Below are positions 26,805-34,827 of a stretch of 64,000 nucleotides of DNA, piece after piece. The stretch is from an uncultured Endomicrobiia bacterium (GTDB lineage: Bacteria > Elusimicrobiota > Endomicrobiia > DTEH01), in the NCBI GenBank assembly GCA_937928765.1, contig CALFVX010000006.1, positions 1 to 64,000 on the forward strand. Reading direction: 5' to 3'. Every line of letters starts with the position of its first letter. The stretch's first letter is position 1. The notes under the pieces are model-generated. The model made no database searches and was not told the DNA's origin. It saw nothing but the letters and a program-made list of their open reading frames with translations. Position numbers and translations under genes: made by a program.

Positions 26805-27296
26805 ATGATAAACAAAAAAATTGAGCAAGAACTGAACAAACAATTAAACAGAGAATTATTTTCTGCATACCTATACTTATCAATGGCTGCATATTTTGAA
26901 TCTGAAAATTTAAGAGGTTTTGCTCACTGGATGAAAGTTCAAGCAAAAGAAGAAATAACTCATGCAATGAAATTTTTTGATTATATAATTGAGCGAGGTG
27001 CTAAGGTGTTATTAGAAAAAATTGACATACCTAAAATTTCTTGGAATTCTGTTTTTGAAGTGTTTAAAGATGCATATGAGCATGAAACTAAAATTACTAA
27101 TTTTATCTACGAAATTCTTAATCTTTCAAAAAATGAAAGAGATTATGCAACAGAGAGTTTTTTAAAATGGTTTGTTGAAGAACAAGTCGAAGAAGAAGCG
27201 CAAACTTTAGAAATTGTTCAAAAACTTGAAAAAATAAAAGATTCATTTACTACATTATTAATTTTGGATCATCATTTAGGTAAAAGAGAAGAATAG
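26805..27296 (+). CDS. ftnA: non-haem ferritin
   Basis: A 163-aa four-helix-bundle ferritin that oxidises and stores iron. Ferroxidase residues are visible: Glu in NRELFSAYLYLSMA, Glu and His in KEEITHAMKFFDY, Glu in AYEHETKIT, and EEQVEEEAQ on the last core helix. No haem-binding methionine pattern of bacterioferritin is evident. AAAAGGAGG lies upstream of the start. Its position between ferredoxin and the iron-sulfur oxidoreductase suggests iron supply or oxidative protection; this is inference. Confidence 0.93.
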   Translation: MINKKIEQELNKQLNRELFSAYLYLSMAAYFESENLRGFAHWMKVQAKEEITHAMKFFDYIIERGAKVLLEKIDIPKISWNSVFEVFKDAYEHETKITNFIYEILNLSKNERDYATESFLKWFVEEQVEEEAQTLEIVQKLEKIKDSFTTLLILDHHLGKREE

Positions 27297-27339
27297 ATTA
27301 AGAATAATAGTTCAAAAACAATGAGATTATCGTAAGAAA

Positions 27340-27352
27340 GTTAACAGAACTT
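27340..27352 (+). promoter_or_regulatory. GTTAACAGAACTT leader element (por operon)
   Basis: Exact 13-mer GTTAACAGAACTT. Its TTAACA core ends 28 nt before the ATG of the gamma-subunit gene, just upstream of AGGAGG (27361-27366). The identical 13-mer precedes the beta-subunit gene and the FecR-domain gene. Confidence 0.45.
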
Positions 27353-27374
27353 ATATCTTTAGGAGGAATTTATA

Positions 27375-27908
27375 ATGAAAGAGGTAATAATTTTTGCGAG
27401 AGCAGGACAAGGTGCTATCACTACTGCACAAATTTTAGGTTCTGCGTTAGTAAAATCTGGCTTATATGCTTATGCTTTTCCACATTTTGGTGCTGCACGT
27501 ATGGGTGCTCCAATGAATGCGTTTTTAAGATATGATACAAAACCTATAAGATTAAGAACAAGAATAAAATTAGCAGATTATTCTATAGTTGTAGATGAAA
27601 CATTGTTTTCAGAACAAGATCCTAATGAAAGTTTAAAAAATTCTGGTATTTGTTTAATAAATTCTCAGAAAGAATATAAATCTTTGGATGGTAAAAAAAT
27701 AATTTCTGTTCCTGCAGGTAGAATTTCGCAAGAAATTACTGGAAAAGTTTTTGCAAATACTGTATTGTTAGGAGGTATATGTGCTATAAGTAATGAGTTT
27801 AAGATAGATTTATTATATGAATCTATTAAGGAAAGGTTTAAAGGTGAACTTCAACAGTTAAATTTAAAACTTGCTGAAGAAGGCTACAAGTACATAAAGA
27901 AAATCTAA
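27375..27908 (+). CDS. porG: 2-oxoacid:ferredoxin oxidoreductase, gamma subunit
   Basis: A 177-aa gamma subunit of pyruvate/2-oxoacid:ferredoxin oxidoreductase. FARAGQGAITTAQILGSAL at the N-terminus and FPHFGAARMGAPMNAFLR near residue 35 are diagnostic. It heads a tight gene set gamma-delta-alpha-beta, each with a strong Shine-Dalgarno. The complex oxidatively decarboxylates a 2-oxoacid to acyl-CoA and reduces ferredoxin. Pyruvate is the likeliest substrate, but related enzymes use other 2-oxoacids. Confidence 0.94.
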   Translation: MKEVIIFARAGQGAITTAQILGSALVKSGLYAYAFPHFGAARMGAPMNAFLRYDTKPIRLRTRIKLADYSIVVDETLFSEQDPNESLKNSGICLINSQKEYKSLDGKKIISVPAGRISQEITGKVFANTVLLGGICAISNEFKIDLLYESIKERFKGELQQLNLKLAEEGYKYIKKI

Positions 27909-27925
27909 CAAGGAGGAACTAAAAT

Positions 27926-28174
27926 ATGTTCGCAAAAATAATATTACCTCCAGCAATGGGAGTTAAAAATAAAACAGGTTCTTGGAGAACAACTAGAAAA
28001 CCTAAGTTTTTACATAAAAATTGTACTGGTTGTAGAATGTGCTATTTAGTTTGTCCTGAAGGATGTATTTCAGGAAGTAAAAAAGAATATGATGTAGATT
28101 TAGATTATTGTAAAGGCTGTGGTCTTTGTGTAAAAGTTTGTCCTGTAAATGATATAATAATGGAGGAAGAATGA
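27926..28174 (+). CDS. porD: 2-oxoacid:ferredoxin oxidoreductase, delta subunit
   Basis: An 82-aa 2[4Fe-4S] ferredoxin-like subunit. Two CxxCxxCxxxC clusters are visible: CTGCRMCYLVCPEGC and CKGCGLCVKVCPVND. The N-terminal stretch SWRTTRKPKF is typical of PorD and distinguishes it from free ferredoxins. AAGGAGG precedes the ATG; the gap from the gamma gene is 17 nt. It wires the TPP site to external ferredoxin. Confidence 0.94.
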   Translation: MFAKIILPPAMGVKNKTGSWRTTRKPKFLHKNCTGCRMCYLVCPEGCISGSKKEYDVDLDYCKGCGLCVKVCPVNDIIMEEE

Positions 28175-28202
28175 TTCAAAACAACAGGAGGATTTTAATT
28201 TT

Positions 28203-29390
28203 ATGAAACAATTTTTAGAGGGTGCACAAGCAATTGCAAAAACGGTATCTTTGTGTAAACCTGCGGTTATATCTGCTTATCCTATAACTCCACAAACACA
28301 CATAGTAGAAGAAATTGCAACTTTAATTGCAAATGGCCAACTTAATGCAGAGTTTGTAAATGTAGAGTCTGAACATTCTGCTGCAAGTTGTGTTTTAGGA
28401 GCTGTTGCAAGCGGTGTAAGAGCATACAGCTCTACTTCATCACAAGGATTGCTTTTAATGACAGAAGTTTTGTTTAATATTGCAGGGATGAGATTGCCTG
28501 TTGTTATGTGTTGTGTTAACCGTGCTGTTTCTGCACCAATAAATATATGGAATGATCAACAGGATATTATGACTGTTCGTGATGCAGGATTAATTTTGTT
28601 GTTTGCAGAAAATATTCAAGAAGCGTGCGATTTACATATTCAAGCATTTAAAATTGCTGAAGATAAAGATATTATGTTGCCTACAATTATTAATATAGAT
28701 GGGTTTATATTAAGCCATGGATATGAACCAGTAGAAATTCCTCAACAAGAGTTGGTTGACAAGTTTTTGCCTGAATATAATCCACCTTATAAACTTGATG
28801 TTAACAATCCTTTAACTTTTGGTTCGCTTATTGGACCTGAATATTATCTTGAAACAAGATATGCTATACATGAAACATTAAATAACGAAGTAAAGAAAAA
28901 AATTTTAGATGTAGCAGAAGAGTTTACAAAAATTTTTGCTAGAAAATCATATGGTTTGTTTGAAGAATACAAAACTCAAGATGCAGAAACAATTTTTGTT
29001 TCAATGGGTTCTATTTCAGGACCAATAAAAGATGTGGTTGATGAACTAAGATATAAGCAACAAAAAGTTGGATTATTAAGAATTATTTCATACAGACCTT
29101 TTCCACAAGAAATTGTTAAAGTTTTATCTAAAGCAAAAAAAGTTATTGTAATTGATAAATCCATTTCTTTAGGTGCACAAAGTCCGTTGTATCAAGATGT
29201 TGTAAGTTCTTTTTATATAACTTTGCAAAGTGATGCTATAAAAACTTTGCCAAAAGTTGTGGGTTATATTTGTGGTCTTGGGGGAAGAGATGTTTCTAAA
29301 GAAGAAATTTTTGAAATATACCAAGAAAAAGATTTTGTTTCAACAAAATTTGTAAGTGTTAAACAAGAAAATCTAGGAAGCTTTATTTGA
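28203..29390 (+). CDS. porA: 2-oxoacid:ferredoxin oxidoreductase, alpha subunit
   Basis: A 395-aa alpha subunit. SAYPITPQTHIVEEIA near residues 24-39, NVESEHSAASCVLGA near 55 and YSSTSSQGLLLMTEVLF near 78 are conserved substrate and CoA-site motifs. The C-terminal transketolase-like domain has LLRIISYRPFP. Length matches pyruvate-type PorA. It follows the delta gene by 28 nt with AGGAGG. It is followed by an unusually long 191-nt gap before beta that carries repeat sequence. Confidence 0.95.
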   Translation: MKQFLEGAQAIAKTVSLCKPAVISAYPITPQTHIVEEIATLIANGQLNAEFVNVESEHSAASCVLGAVASGVRAYSSTSSQGLLLMTEVLFNIAGMRLPVVMCCVNRAVSAPINIWNDQQDIMTVRDAGLILLFAENIQEACDLHIQAFKIAEDKDIMLPTIINIDGFILSHGYEPVEIPQQELVDKFLPEYNPPYKLDVNNPLTFGSLIGPEYYLETRYAIHETLNNEVKKKILDVAEEFTKIFARKSYGLFEEYKTQDAETIFVSMGSISGPIKDVVDELRYKQQKVGLLRIISYRPFPQEIVKVLSKAKKVIVIDKSISLGAQSPLYQDVVSSFYITLQSDAIKTLPKVVGYICGLGGRDVSKEEIFEIYQEKDFVSTKFVSVKQENLGSFI

Positions 29391-29417
29391 TTAATAAAGA
29401 GAAAAAGATTAATTTAG

Positions 29418-29500
29418 CTGATAGTGGGTATCAGGTAGTTGATAGTGTAGATTGAAAAACTTATATTGTAAGAAAGTGAGAAAGATTATTATAAAAACTT
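29418..29500. repeat. intergenic mosaic repeat copy 2 (porA-porB gap)
   Basis: Contains GATAGTG twice (29420 area and 29441-29449 as GATAGTGTA), GGTAGTT, the 12-mer AAAGTGAGAAAG (29473-29484) and AAAGATTATTA (29481-29491). It shares GATAGTGTA and AAAGATTATTA with copy 1, and the 12-mer with copy 4. It opens a 191-nt gap inside the otherwise tight por operon. No coding potential is evident. Confidence 0.45.
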
Positions 29501-29544
29501 TTCTTTCATCTTCTAATAGGATAAAAACTGAAATTAAAAATAGA

Positions 29545-29557
29545 GTTAACAGAACTT
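29545..29557 (+). promoter_or_regulatory. GTTAACAGAACTT leader element (porB)
   Basis: Exact copy of the 13-mer, with the TTAACA core ending 30 nt before the ATG at 29582 and upstream of AAGGAGGA. Its presence inside the por operon suggests that porB and the downstream rnf genes have their own transcript start or leader. Confidence 0.45.
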
Positions 29558-29581
29558 ATATTTTAAGGAGGATATATTTCA

Positions 29582-30469
29582 ATGATTGACGAAAAAATTT
29601 TATTTACTGCAGGACATACAGCATGTGCAGGTTGTGCACAATCTTTAGCTGCAAGGTTAGTGATAGATGCTTCAGGAAAAAATACTATTGTTGTAAACAA
29701 TACAGGCTGTTTAGAAGTGTTTTCTACAGGATATCCCTATACTTCTTGGCGTGTTCCTTTTATACATTCGTTATTTGAAAATGCAGGTGCAGTTGCTTCT
29801 GGTGTAGAATCTGCTTTAAATTATTTAGGTTTAAAAAATAATATAAATATTATTGCACAAGCAGGCGATGGCGGGTTTGCAGATATTGGCCTTCAGGCGT
29901 TTTCTGGTTTATGGGAAAGAGGACATGATATTTTAACAATATGTTATGATAACGAAGCATATATGAATACCGGTGTACAACGTAGTGGAACCACACCAAT
30001 AGGAACTAACACAACAACTTCGCCTGTAGGAAAAGGTTCAACAGGTAACTTAAGATGGAAAAAAAATTTAGTAGATATTGCGTTAGCACACAGATGTGTA
30101 TATGTAGCTACAGCATCTGTACATTTACCTGTAGATTTACAAAATAAAGTTAAGAAAGCACTAAAAATTAAAGGACCGAAATTTATACATATTTTATCAC
30201 CATGTCCTTTAGGTTGGGGTTCTCAACCAGAAGATACAATTGAAGTTGCAACTTTAGCTGTTGAGACAGGTTTTTGGCCATTGGTTGAATATGAAAACGG
30301 TATCTTAACAAAAGTTAGAAAATATAAACAATTAAAACCTATTGAAGAATATTTAAAATTGCAAAAAAGATTTTCTCATCTGTTAAAAGAAGAAAATAAA
30401 GAAATTTTAGCAATGTGGAAACAAAAAATTCAAGAAAATATTAAAAAATATCAGTTGTTAGAAGAATAA
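29582..30469 (+). CDS. porB: 2-oxoacid:ferredoxin oxidoreductase, beta subunit
   Basis: A 295-aa TPP-binding beta subunit. HTACAGCAQSLAARL holds the CxxC cluster ligands, and VVNNTGCLEVFSTGYP contains a further cysteine. AQAGDGGFADIGLQAF and CYDNEAYMNTGVQRSGTTP form the TPP/magnesium site near residues 97-140. ILSPCPLGWG near 209 supplies the last cluster cysteine. It pairs with PorA. rnfC begins 6 nt after its stop, tying ferredoxin production to ferredoxin use. Confidence 0.95.
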   Translation: MIDEKILFTAGHTACAGCAQSLAARLVIDASGKNTIVVNNTGCLEVFSTGYPYTSWRVPFIHSLFENAGAVASGVESALNYLGLKNNINIIAQAGDGGFADIGLQAFSGLWERGHDILTICYDNEAYMNTGVQRSGTTPIGTNTTTSPVGKGSTGNLRWKKNLVDIALAHRCVYVATASVHLPVDLQNKVKKALKIKGPKFIHILSPCPLGWGSQPEDTIEVATLAVETGFWPLVEYENGILTKVRKYKQLKPIEEYLKLQKRFSHLLKEENKEILAMWKQKIQENIKKYQLLEE

Positions 30470-30475
30470 AAAAGT

Positions 30476-31768
30476 ATGAACTTTTCAGGTGGAATACATC
30501 CCAAAGAAAATAAAATTACACAACATTACCGAATTGGAATTTTGCAGATACCGCAATTTGTGTATCTGCATTTATCACAACATACTGGGAAACCTTCCAT
30601 ACCTATAGTTAAAACAGGAGATTATGTTTTACGCGGACAAAAAATTGCTCAACCTGATGGATTAGTTTCTGCTTCTTTGCACTCGCCTGTTTCTGGGAAA
30701 GTTGTGGAGATAAAAGAGGTTTTGCATCCTGTTTTATGCAAAAAATTTCCAGCGATAGTTATCGAATCAGATGGACATAACAAAACTATAGATTTTAGTA
30801 CAAAATATAAAGAATATTTTAGATTTTCTGCAGAAGAATTAGTAAACCGTATAAAAGATTTAGGTATAGTAGGTCTTGGTGGTGCAATGTTTCCTTCACA
30901 TGTAAAACTTTCTCCACCAAGGGATAAAATTATAGATTATGTAATAGCTAATGGATGCGAATGTGAACCATATCTTACCTGCGATGATAGGGTTATGCAA
31001 GAAAATAGTTTAGAACTTGTTGAAGGATTAAGAATTGTAATGCATATTTTGAATGCGTTGAAAGGTATAATCGTTGTTGAAGATAACAAAATGCAAGCAT
31101 ATCAAAAACTAAAAGAAAAAGTATCTACAATTCCTAATATAGAAATAAAATTAGTAAAAACAAAATATCCCCAAGGTGCTGAAAAACAACTTATAAAAAA
31201 AGTTTTAAATAAAGAAGTACCTTCTGGCGGATTACCTATGGATGTTGGTGTTGTGCTACACAATGTTGCTACTTTTGTTGCTATATATAATGCAATAGTT
31301 AAAGGAATACCTTTAATAGAAAGAGTACTAACAATCTCCGGAGATATTGATAGAAAAGGAAATTTTTTGCTTCCTATAGGTATGATGCTAAAAGATATTG
31401 TTAAAATGTTAAATATAGATGTTAATAATATTAAAAAAATAATTTTTGGTGGACCAATGATGGGTATTGCTCAAGAAAGTTTAGAAACACCAATTATAAA
31501 AGGTACCTCTGGAATTTTATTTTTTTCAGACTATAAAATTGAACAAGAATATAATCAGTGTATAAGATGTGCTAAGTGTGTTGAGGTTTGTCCAATGAAA
31601 CTTATGCCAAATTTTTTAAGTTTGTATATTGAATATAAAAAGTGGGATAAAGTAAACATCTATTCACCATTTGATTGTATAGAATGTGGTTGTTGTTCAT
31701 ATGTATGTGTAGCGAAACGTCCTATAGTTGCACAGATAAAATATGCAAAAAGTATTATTAAAAAATAA
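30476..31768 (+). CDS. rnfC: Rnf complex subunit RnfC
   Basis: A 430-aa NADH-side subunit of the ferredoxin:NAD+ oxidoreductase (Rnf). The N-terminal GGIHPKENK, glycine-rich LGGAMFPSHVKL near residue 137 and GGPMMG near 325 match the NADH/FMN domain shared with NuoF. Two [4Fe-4S] motifs follow: CIRCAKCVEVCP and CIECGCCSYVC. Length is close to other RnfC proteins without a long C-terminal tail. It leads the order C-D-G-E-A-B. Confidence 0.96.
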   Translation: MNFSGGIHPKENKITQHYRIGILQIPQFVYLHLSQHTGKPSIPIVKTGDYVLRGQKIAQPDGLVSASLHSPVSGKVVEIKEVLHPVLCKKFPAIVIESDGHNKTIDFSTKYKEYFRFSAEELVNRIKDLGIVGLGGAMFPSHVKLSPPRDKIIDYVIANGCECEPYLTCDDRVMQENSLELVEGLRIVMHILNALKGIIVVEDNKMQAYQKLKEKVSTIPNIEIKLVKTKYPQGAEKQLIKKVLNKEVPSGGLPMDVGVVLHNVATFVAIYNAIVKGIPLIERVLTISGDIDRKGNFLLPIGMMLKDIVKMLNIDVNNIKKIIFGGPMMGIAQESLETPIIKGTSGILFFSDYKIEQEYNQCIRCAKCVEVCPMKLMPNFLSLYIEYKKWDKVNIYSPFDCIECGCCSYVCVAKRPIVAQIKYAKSIIKK

Positions 31769-31775
31769 ATAAATC

Positions 31776-31839
31776 TTTAGGTTGTAGTGTTTAGTGGTTA
31801 GTCAGTAGGGTTTAATTTAGTAATAAAGTTATAAACCTT
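31776..31839. repeat. intergenic mosaic repeat copy 3 (rnfC-rnfD gap)
   Basis: CTTTAGGTTGTAGTG resembles CTTTGGGTTGTAGGTGATAGTG of copy 1 and is followed by TTAGTGGTTAGTCAGTAGGG, a run of degenerate 7-8 nt TAGTGG-like units. GGGTTT (31808-31813) can pair with AAACCT (31833-31838) in a weak hairpin. It enlarges the rnfC-rnfD gap to 91 nt. Confidence 0.35.
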
Positions 31840-31859
31840 ATTAAATAAGAAAACTCTTT

Positions 31860-32792
31860 ATGGAAGAAAAATTTTTTATAATATCGCCAGCACCACATAT
31901 AAGAAAAAAACATTCAATACGAACTATGATGTTTGATACAATTATTGCTTTAATACCAGCTGGTGTTGCTTCGTTGGTATTTTTTGGTTTTTATAGTTTA
32001 TTAATAATATTAGTTTCTGTAATATTTTCTGTTTTGTCAGAGTTATTGGTTAATTTGTTAAGAAAACAAGAACCTACAGTTGTGGATTTAAGTTGTATAA
32101 TTACTGGATTACTTTTTGCATACACTTTGCCAGCAAGGCTGCCATTGTGGATTGTAGCAATTGGTGTATCTTTTGGAATAATTTTTGGTAAACAAATATA
32201 TGGTGGTTTAGGGTTTAACCCGTTTAATCCTGCATTGATAGCAAGGGCATTTGTACATATTGCTTTTCCACAGAATATGGGAAATTTTTCTGTTGTTGAT
32301 GGTGTTTCATCTGCTACAGCACTTACTATACTTAAACATTTTCCAGAACAAATATCTAATATTCCGTCAATAAAAAATTTGCTTATTGGTAACTATTTAG
32401 GTTCGTTAGGAGAAACTTCTGTAGTATTTCTTTTATTAGGTTATTTTTATTTGGTATTTAAAAAACATATAAATCCCTTTTCTACTTTAGCTTATATTCT
32501 TACAGTTGGTATAGTAACATTTTTTGTAGATAAACAAAATTTATGGATATATTTACTCTCAGGTGGAATTTTTTTAGGCGGAATTTTTATGATAACAGAT
32601 CCTGTCACTACACCTGTTTCCTCTAAAGGAAAGATAATCTTTGCTATATGTTGTGGAATTTTAACTTGTATAATAAGATTTTGGGGTAGTTATCCTGAAG
32701 GTGTGTGTTTTTCAATTTTGTTTATGAATTTGTTAACTCCGTTGATAGATAATTATACTATAAGAAAAAAATTTGGGTTTAAAAAAGTATGA
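31860..32792 (+). CDS. rnfD: Rnf complex subunit RnfD
   Basis: A 310-aa membrane subunit with about nine hydrophobic helices. GGLGFNPFNPALIARAF near residue 115 and GVSSATALTIL near 153 (the covalent FMN threonine region) are conserved; ITDPVTTPVSSKGKIIF near 241 is the second hallmark. It takes part in ion translocation. The ATG follows CTCTTT with no Shine-Dalgarno. Its end overlaps rnfG by 4 nt. Confidence 0.95.
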   Translation: MEEKFFIISPAPHIRKKHSIRTMMFDTIIALIPAGVASLVFFGFYSLLIILVSVIFSVLSELLVNLLRKQEPTVVDLSCIITGLLFAYTLPARLPLWIVAIGVSFGIIFGKQIYGGLGFNPFNPALIARAFVHIAFPQNMGNFSVVDGVSSATALTILKHFPEQISNIPSIKNLLIGNYLGSLGETSVVFLLLGYFYLVFKKHINPFSTLAYILTVGIVTFFVDKQNLWIYLLSGGIFLGGIFMITDPVTTPVSSKGKIIFAICCGILTCIIRFWGSYPEGVCFSILFMNLLTPLIDNYTIRKKFGFKKV

Positions 32793-33487
32793 GGGAAGAT
32801 TTAAAGATGATATTGGTGTTATTTTTTGTGTGTATAATTTCAGCGATAAGCTTGTCATTTTTGTACACATACACAAAACCTAAGATAGAAAAAAATCTTT
32901 TTGCTAAAGAGTTAAAATTAAAGTCTGAAATTATTCCTCAAGCAGAAGAGTTTAAAAAAATAAATGTTGAAAATTTTTATGATATAGAAGAATGTTATGA
33001 TAAAGAAAAAAATTTTGTTGGAATCTTAATAAAATCATCTTGCAAAGGTTACGCTGGAGAAATTGAATATATTGTAGCTATTACAACAGAAAGTGTTCCT
33101 AGAATTATTAATCTAAAAATAATTTCTCATAAAGAAACTCCAGGATTAGGTGCAAATGTTCAAAAAGAAAATTTTTTAAGTAAGTTTAAGCTAAAAAGTG
33201 CAAATGAGATATTTTTAAAAAAAGATAACATAAATGGTAAAATTGATGCTATAAGTGGTGCAACAATAACATCGCGTGCTATAACAAATTCAGTAAGAGA
33301 ATTATTAAGTAAAGATGAACTATACAGATATTTAAAAAATAAAAGAGAAGAAAGTTATATATCAGTTGTACCTTTAATAAAAACCCAACAAAGTGTTTTA
33401 AAACCAAAGACAAAAATAATTGAAAAACAAAACATAACAATTTCAACACAAACTCTAACTTCAGAGGAACAAAAAGAAGAAAGATGA
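32789..33487 (+). CDS. rnfG: Rnf complex subunit RnfG
   Basis: A 232-aa subunit with one N-terminal membrane anchor (about 7-28) and an extracytoplasmic FMN domain. DAISGATITSRAITNSV near residue 155 contains the SGAT motif whose threonine carries covalent FMN. HKETPGLGANV near 115 is also conserved. The last 50 residues are a polar tail beyond the FMN domain. It overlaps rnfD and rnfE by 4 nt each. Confidence 0.95.
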   Translation: MREDLKMILVLFFVCIISAISLSFLYTYTKPKIEKNLFAKELKLKSEIIPQAEEFKKINVENFYDIEECYDKEKNFVGILIKSSCKGYAGEIEYIVAITTESVPRIINLKIISHKETPGLGANVQKENFLSKFKLKSANEIFLKKDNINGKIDAISGATITSRAITNSVRELLSKDELYRYLKNKREESYISVVPLIKTQQSVLKPKTKIIEKQNITISTQTLTSEEQKEER

Positions 33488-34164
33488 AAAAAATATTACA
33501 AATATTTTTTAATGGTTTGATTAAAGAAAATCCAGTTTTAATTATGATGATAGGTCTATGCCCATTTCTTGCATGTTCAACTACCGCAAACGACGCTATT
33601 GGTATGGGCATTGCTGCAACTTTTGTTTTAACTTGTTCAAATATTATTATTTCTGTTTTTAGAAAAATTATTCCTAATAACATAAGAATTCCAGTATTTA
33701 TAGTTATTATTGCAACATTTACAACTATTGTTGATTATTTAATTAAAGCATATTTTCCTTCGTTGTCAGAAAGTTTAGGTGTTTTTATACCATTGATTGT
33801 AGTTAATTGTATTATCTTAGCAAGAGCAGAAGCTTTTGCATCAAAAAATAATGTTTTATATTCTTTAATAGATGGTTTAGGTATGGGCGCAGGATTTTTT
33901 ATAGCAATAGCTGTTTTAGGCATTATAAGACAAATTTTTGGTTCAGGGACAATTTTTAATTCAAAAGAGTTTCTTCAAAATCCAGCTGTTATTATGATCT
34001 TACCACCAGGGGGATTTTTAGCTGCCGGTTTAGTTATTACTTTAGTAAAATATATAGAAAACAAATTTAATAAAAGACAAAAAGTTATTAGCAATTTACC
34101 TTCTTTATGTGAAGGTTGTGTTTTAAAATCAAAATGTGTTGGAAATATAAAACTTAAAGGATAA
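33484..34164 (+). CDS. rnfE: Rnf complex subunit RnfE
   Basis: A 226-aa six-helix membrane protein homologous to RnfA and NqrD. IGLCPFLACSTTANDAIGMG near residue 22 and VVNCIILARAEAFAS near 103 carry the conserved membrane cysteines thought to ligate an intramembrane iron-sulfur cluster. The C-terminus is extended by a soluble tail with CEGCVLKSKC near residues 209-218, an additional CxxCx5C pattern. It overlaps rnfG by 4 nt. Confidence 0.95.
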   Translation: MKKILQIFFNGLIKENPVLIMMIGLCPFLACSTTANDAIGMGIAATFVLTCSNIIISVFRKIIPNNIRIPVFIVIIATFTTIVDYLIKAYFPSLSESLGVFIPLIVVNCIILARAEAFASKNNVLYSLIDGLGMGAGFFIAIAVLGIIRQIFGSGTIFNSKEFLQNPAVIMILPPGGFLAAGLVITLVKYIENKFNKRQKVISNLPSLCEGCVLKSKCVGNIKLKG

Positions 34165-34195
34165 AAAGAAATAAATTTTTTAAATATATATTTTT

Positions 34196-34783
34196 ATGAA
34201 AAACACATCATTATTAGCAATTTTTATATCATCTGTTTTTGTGAATAACATTATTTTAATGAGGTTTATAGGACTTTGTTCTTTTTTTGGTGTTTCAAAT
34301 AAATTATCTTCTGCGCTAGGAATGTCAGCTGCAGTATTTTTTGTTATGACTTTAGCAACTGTTGTTTCGTGGTTTATATATAATTTAGTACTTTTACCTT
34401 TAGGATTGGTATATCTTAAAATTATAGTTTTTATATTAGTTATTGCATCTTTAGTACAATTAGTTGAGTTATTTTTAAAAAAGAATATGCCTGGATTATT
34501 TAAAGCTTTGGGTATATATCTGCCTTTGATTACTACAAACTGTGCAATTTTAGCAGTAGCATTTTTGATTGTTGATTATAAATTTAATTTTTTACAATCA
34601 ATAATTTTTTCTTCAGGTACAGCTTTGGGTTATACTATTGCAATAATACTTTTTTCATCTATTAGAGAACGGCTTGAGTTAGCACCTTTACCTAACGCAG
34701 TGAAAGGTTATGGAATAGTTTTTATCACAGCAGCACTAATGTCTTTATCTTTTATGGGATTAATTGGATTGTTCGGATTTTAG
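34196..34783 (+). CDS. rnfA: Rnf complex subunit RnfA
   Basis: A 195-aa six-helix membrane subunit. NNIILMRFIGLCSFFGVSNK near residue 17 and LITTNCAILAVAF near 105 carry the two conserved membrane cysteines that pair with those of RnfE. ALGYTIAIILFSSIRERLE near 142 is also typical. The ATG has only A/T upstream and no Shine-Dalgarno. A stem-loop starts at its stop codon. Confidence 0.95.
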   Translation: MKNTSLLAIFISSVFVNNIILMRFIGLCSFFGVSNKLSSALGMSAAVFFVMTLATVVSWFIYNLVLLPLGLVYLKIIVFILVIASLVQLVELFLKKNMPGLFKALGIYLPLITTNCAILAVAFLIVDYKFNFLQSIIFSSGTALGYTIAIILFSSIRERLELAPLPNAVKGYGIVFITAALMSLSFMGLIGLFGF

Positions 34784-34816
34784 CTACTTTTGTTTATCCT
34801 TAGAAAGAAAAGTAGC
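34783..34816 (+). promoter_or_regulatory. stem-loop between rnfA and rnfB
   Basis: GCTACTTTT (34783-34791) and AAAAGTAGC (34808-34816) form a perfect 9-bp stem with a 16-nt loop, starting on the last base of the rnfA stop and ending 11 nt before the rnfB ATG. There is no U tract, so it is not a classical terminator. It could adjust mRNA stability or the rnfB translation rate; this is inference. Confidence 0.45.
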
Positions 34817-34827
34817 CAAAAAAACTT

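Noticed and set aside
33279..33683. Minus-strand 134-codon ORF opposite rnfG and rnfE
   Set aside because: Shadow of two conserved Rnf genes; hydrophobic bias comes from the opposite membrane gene.
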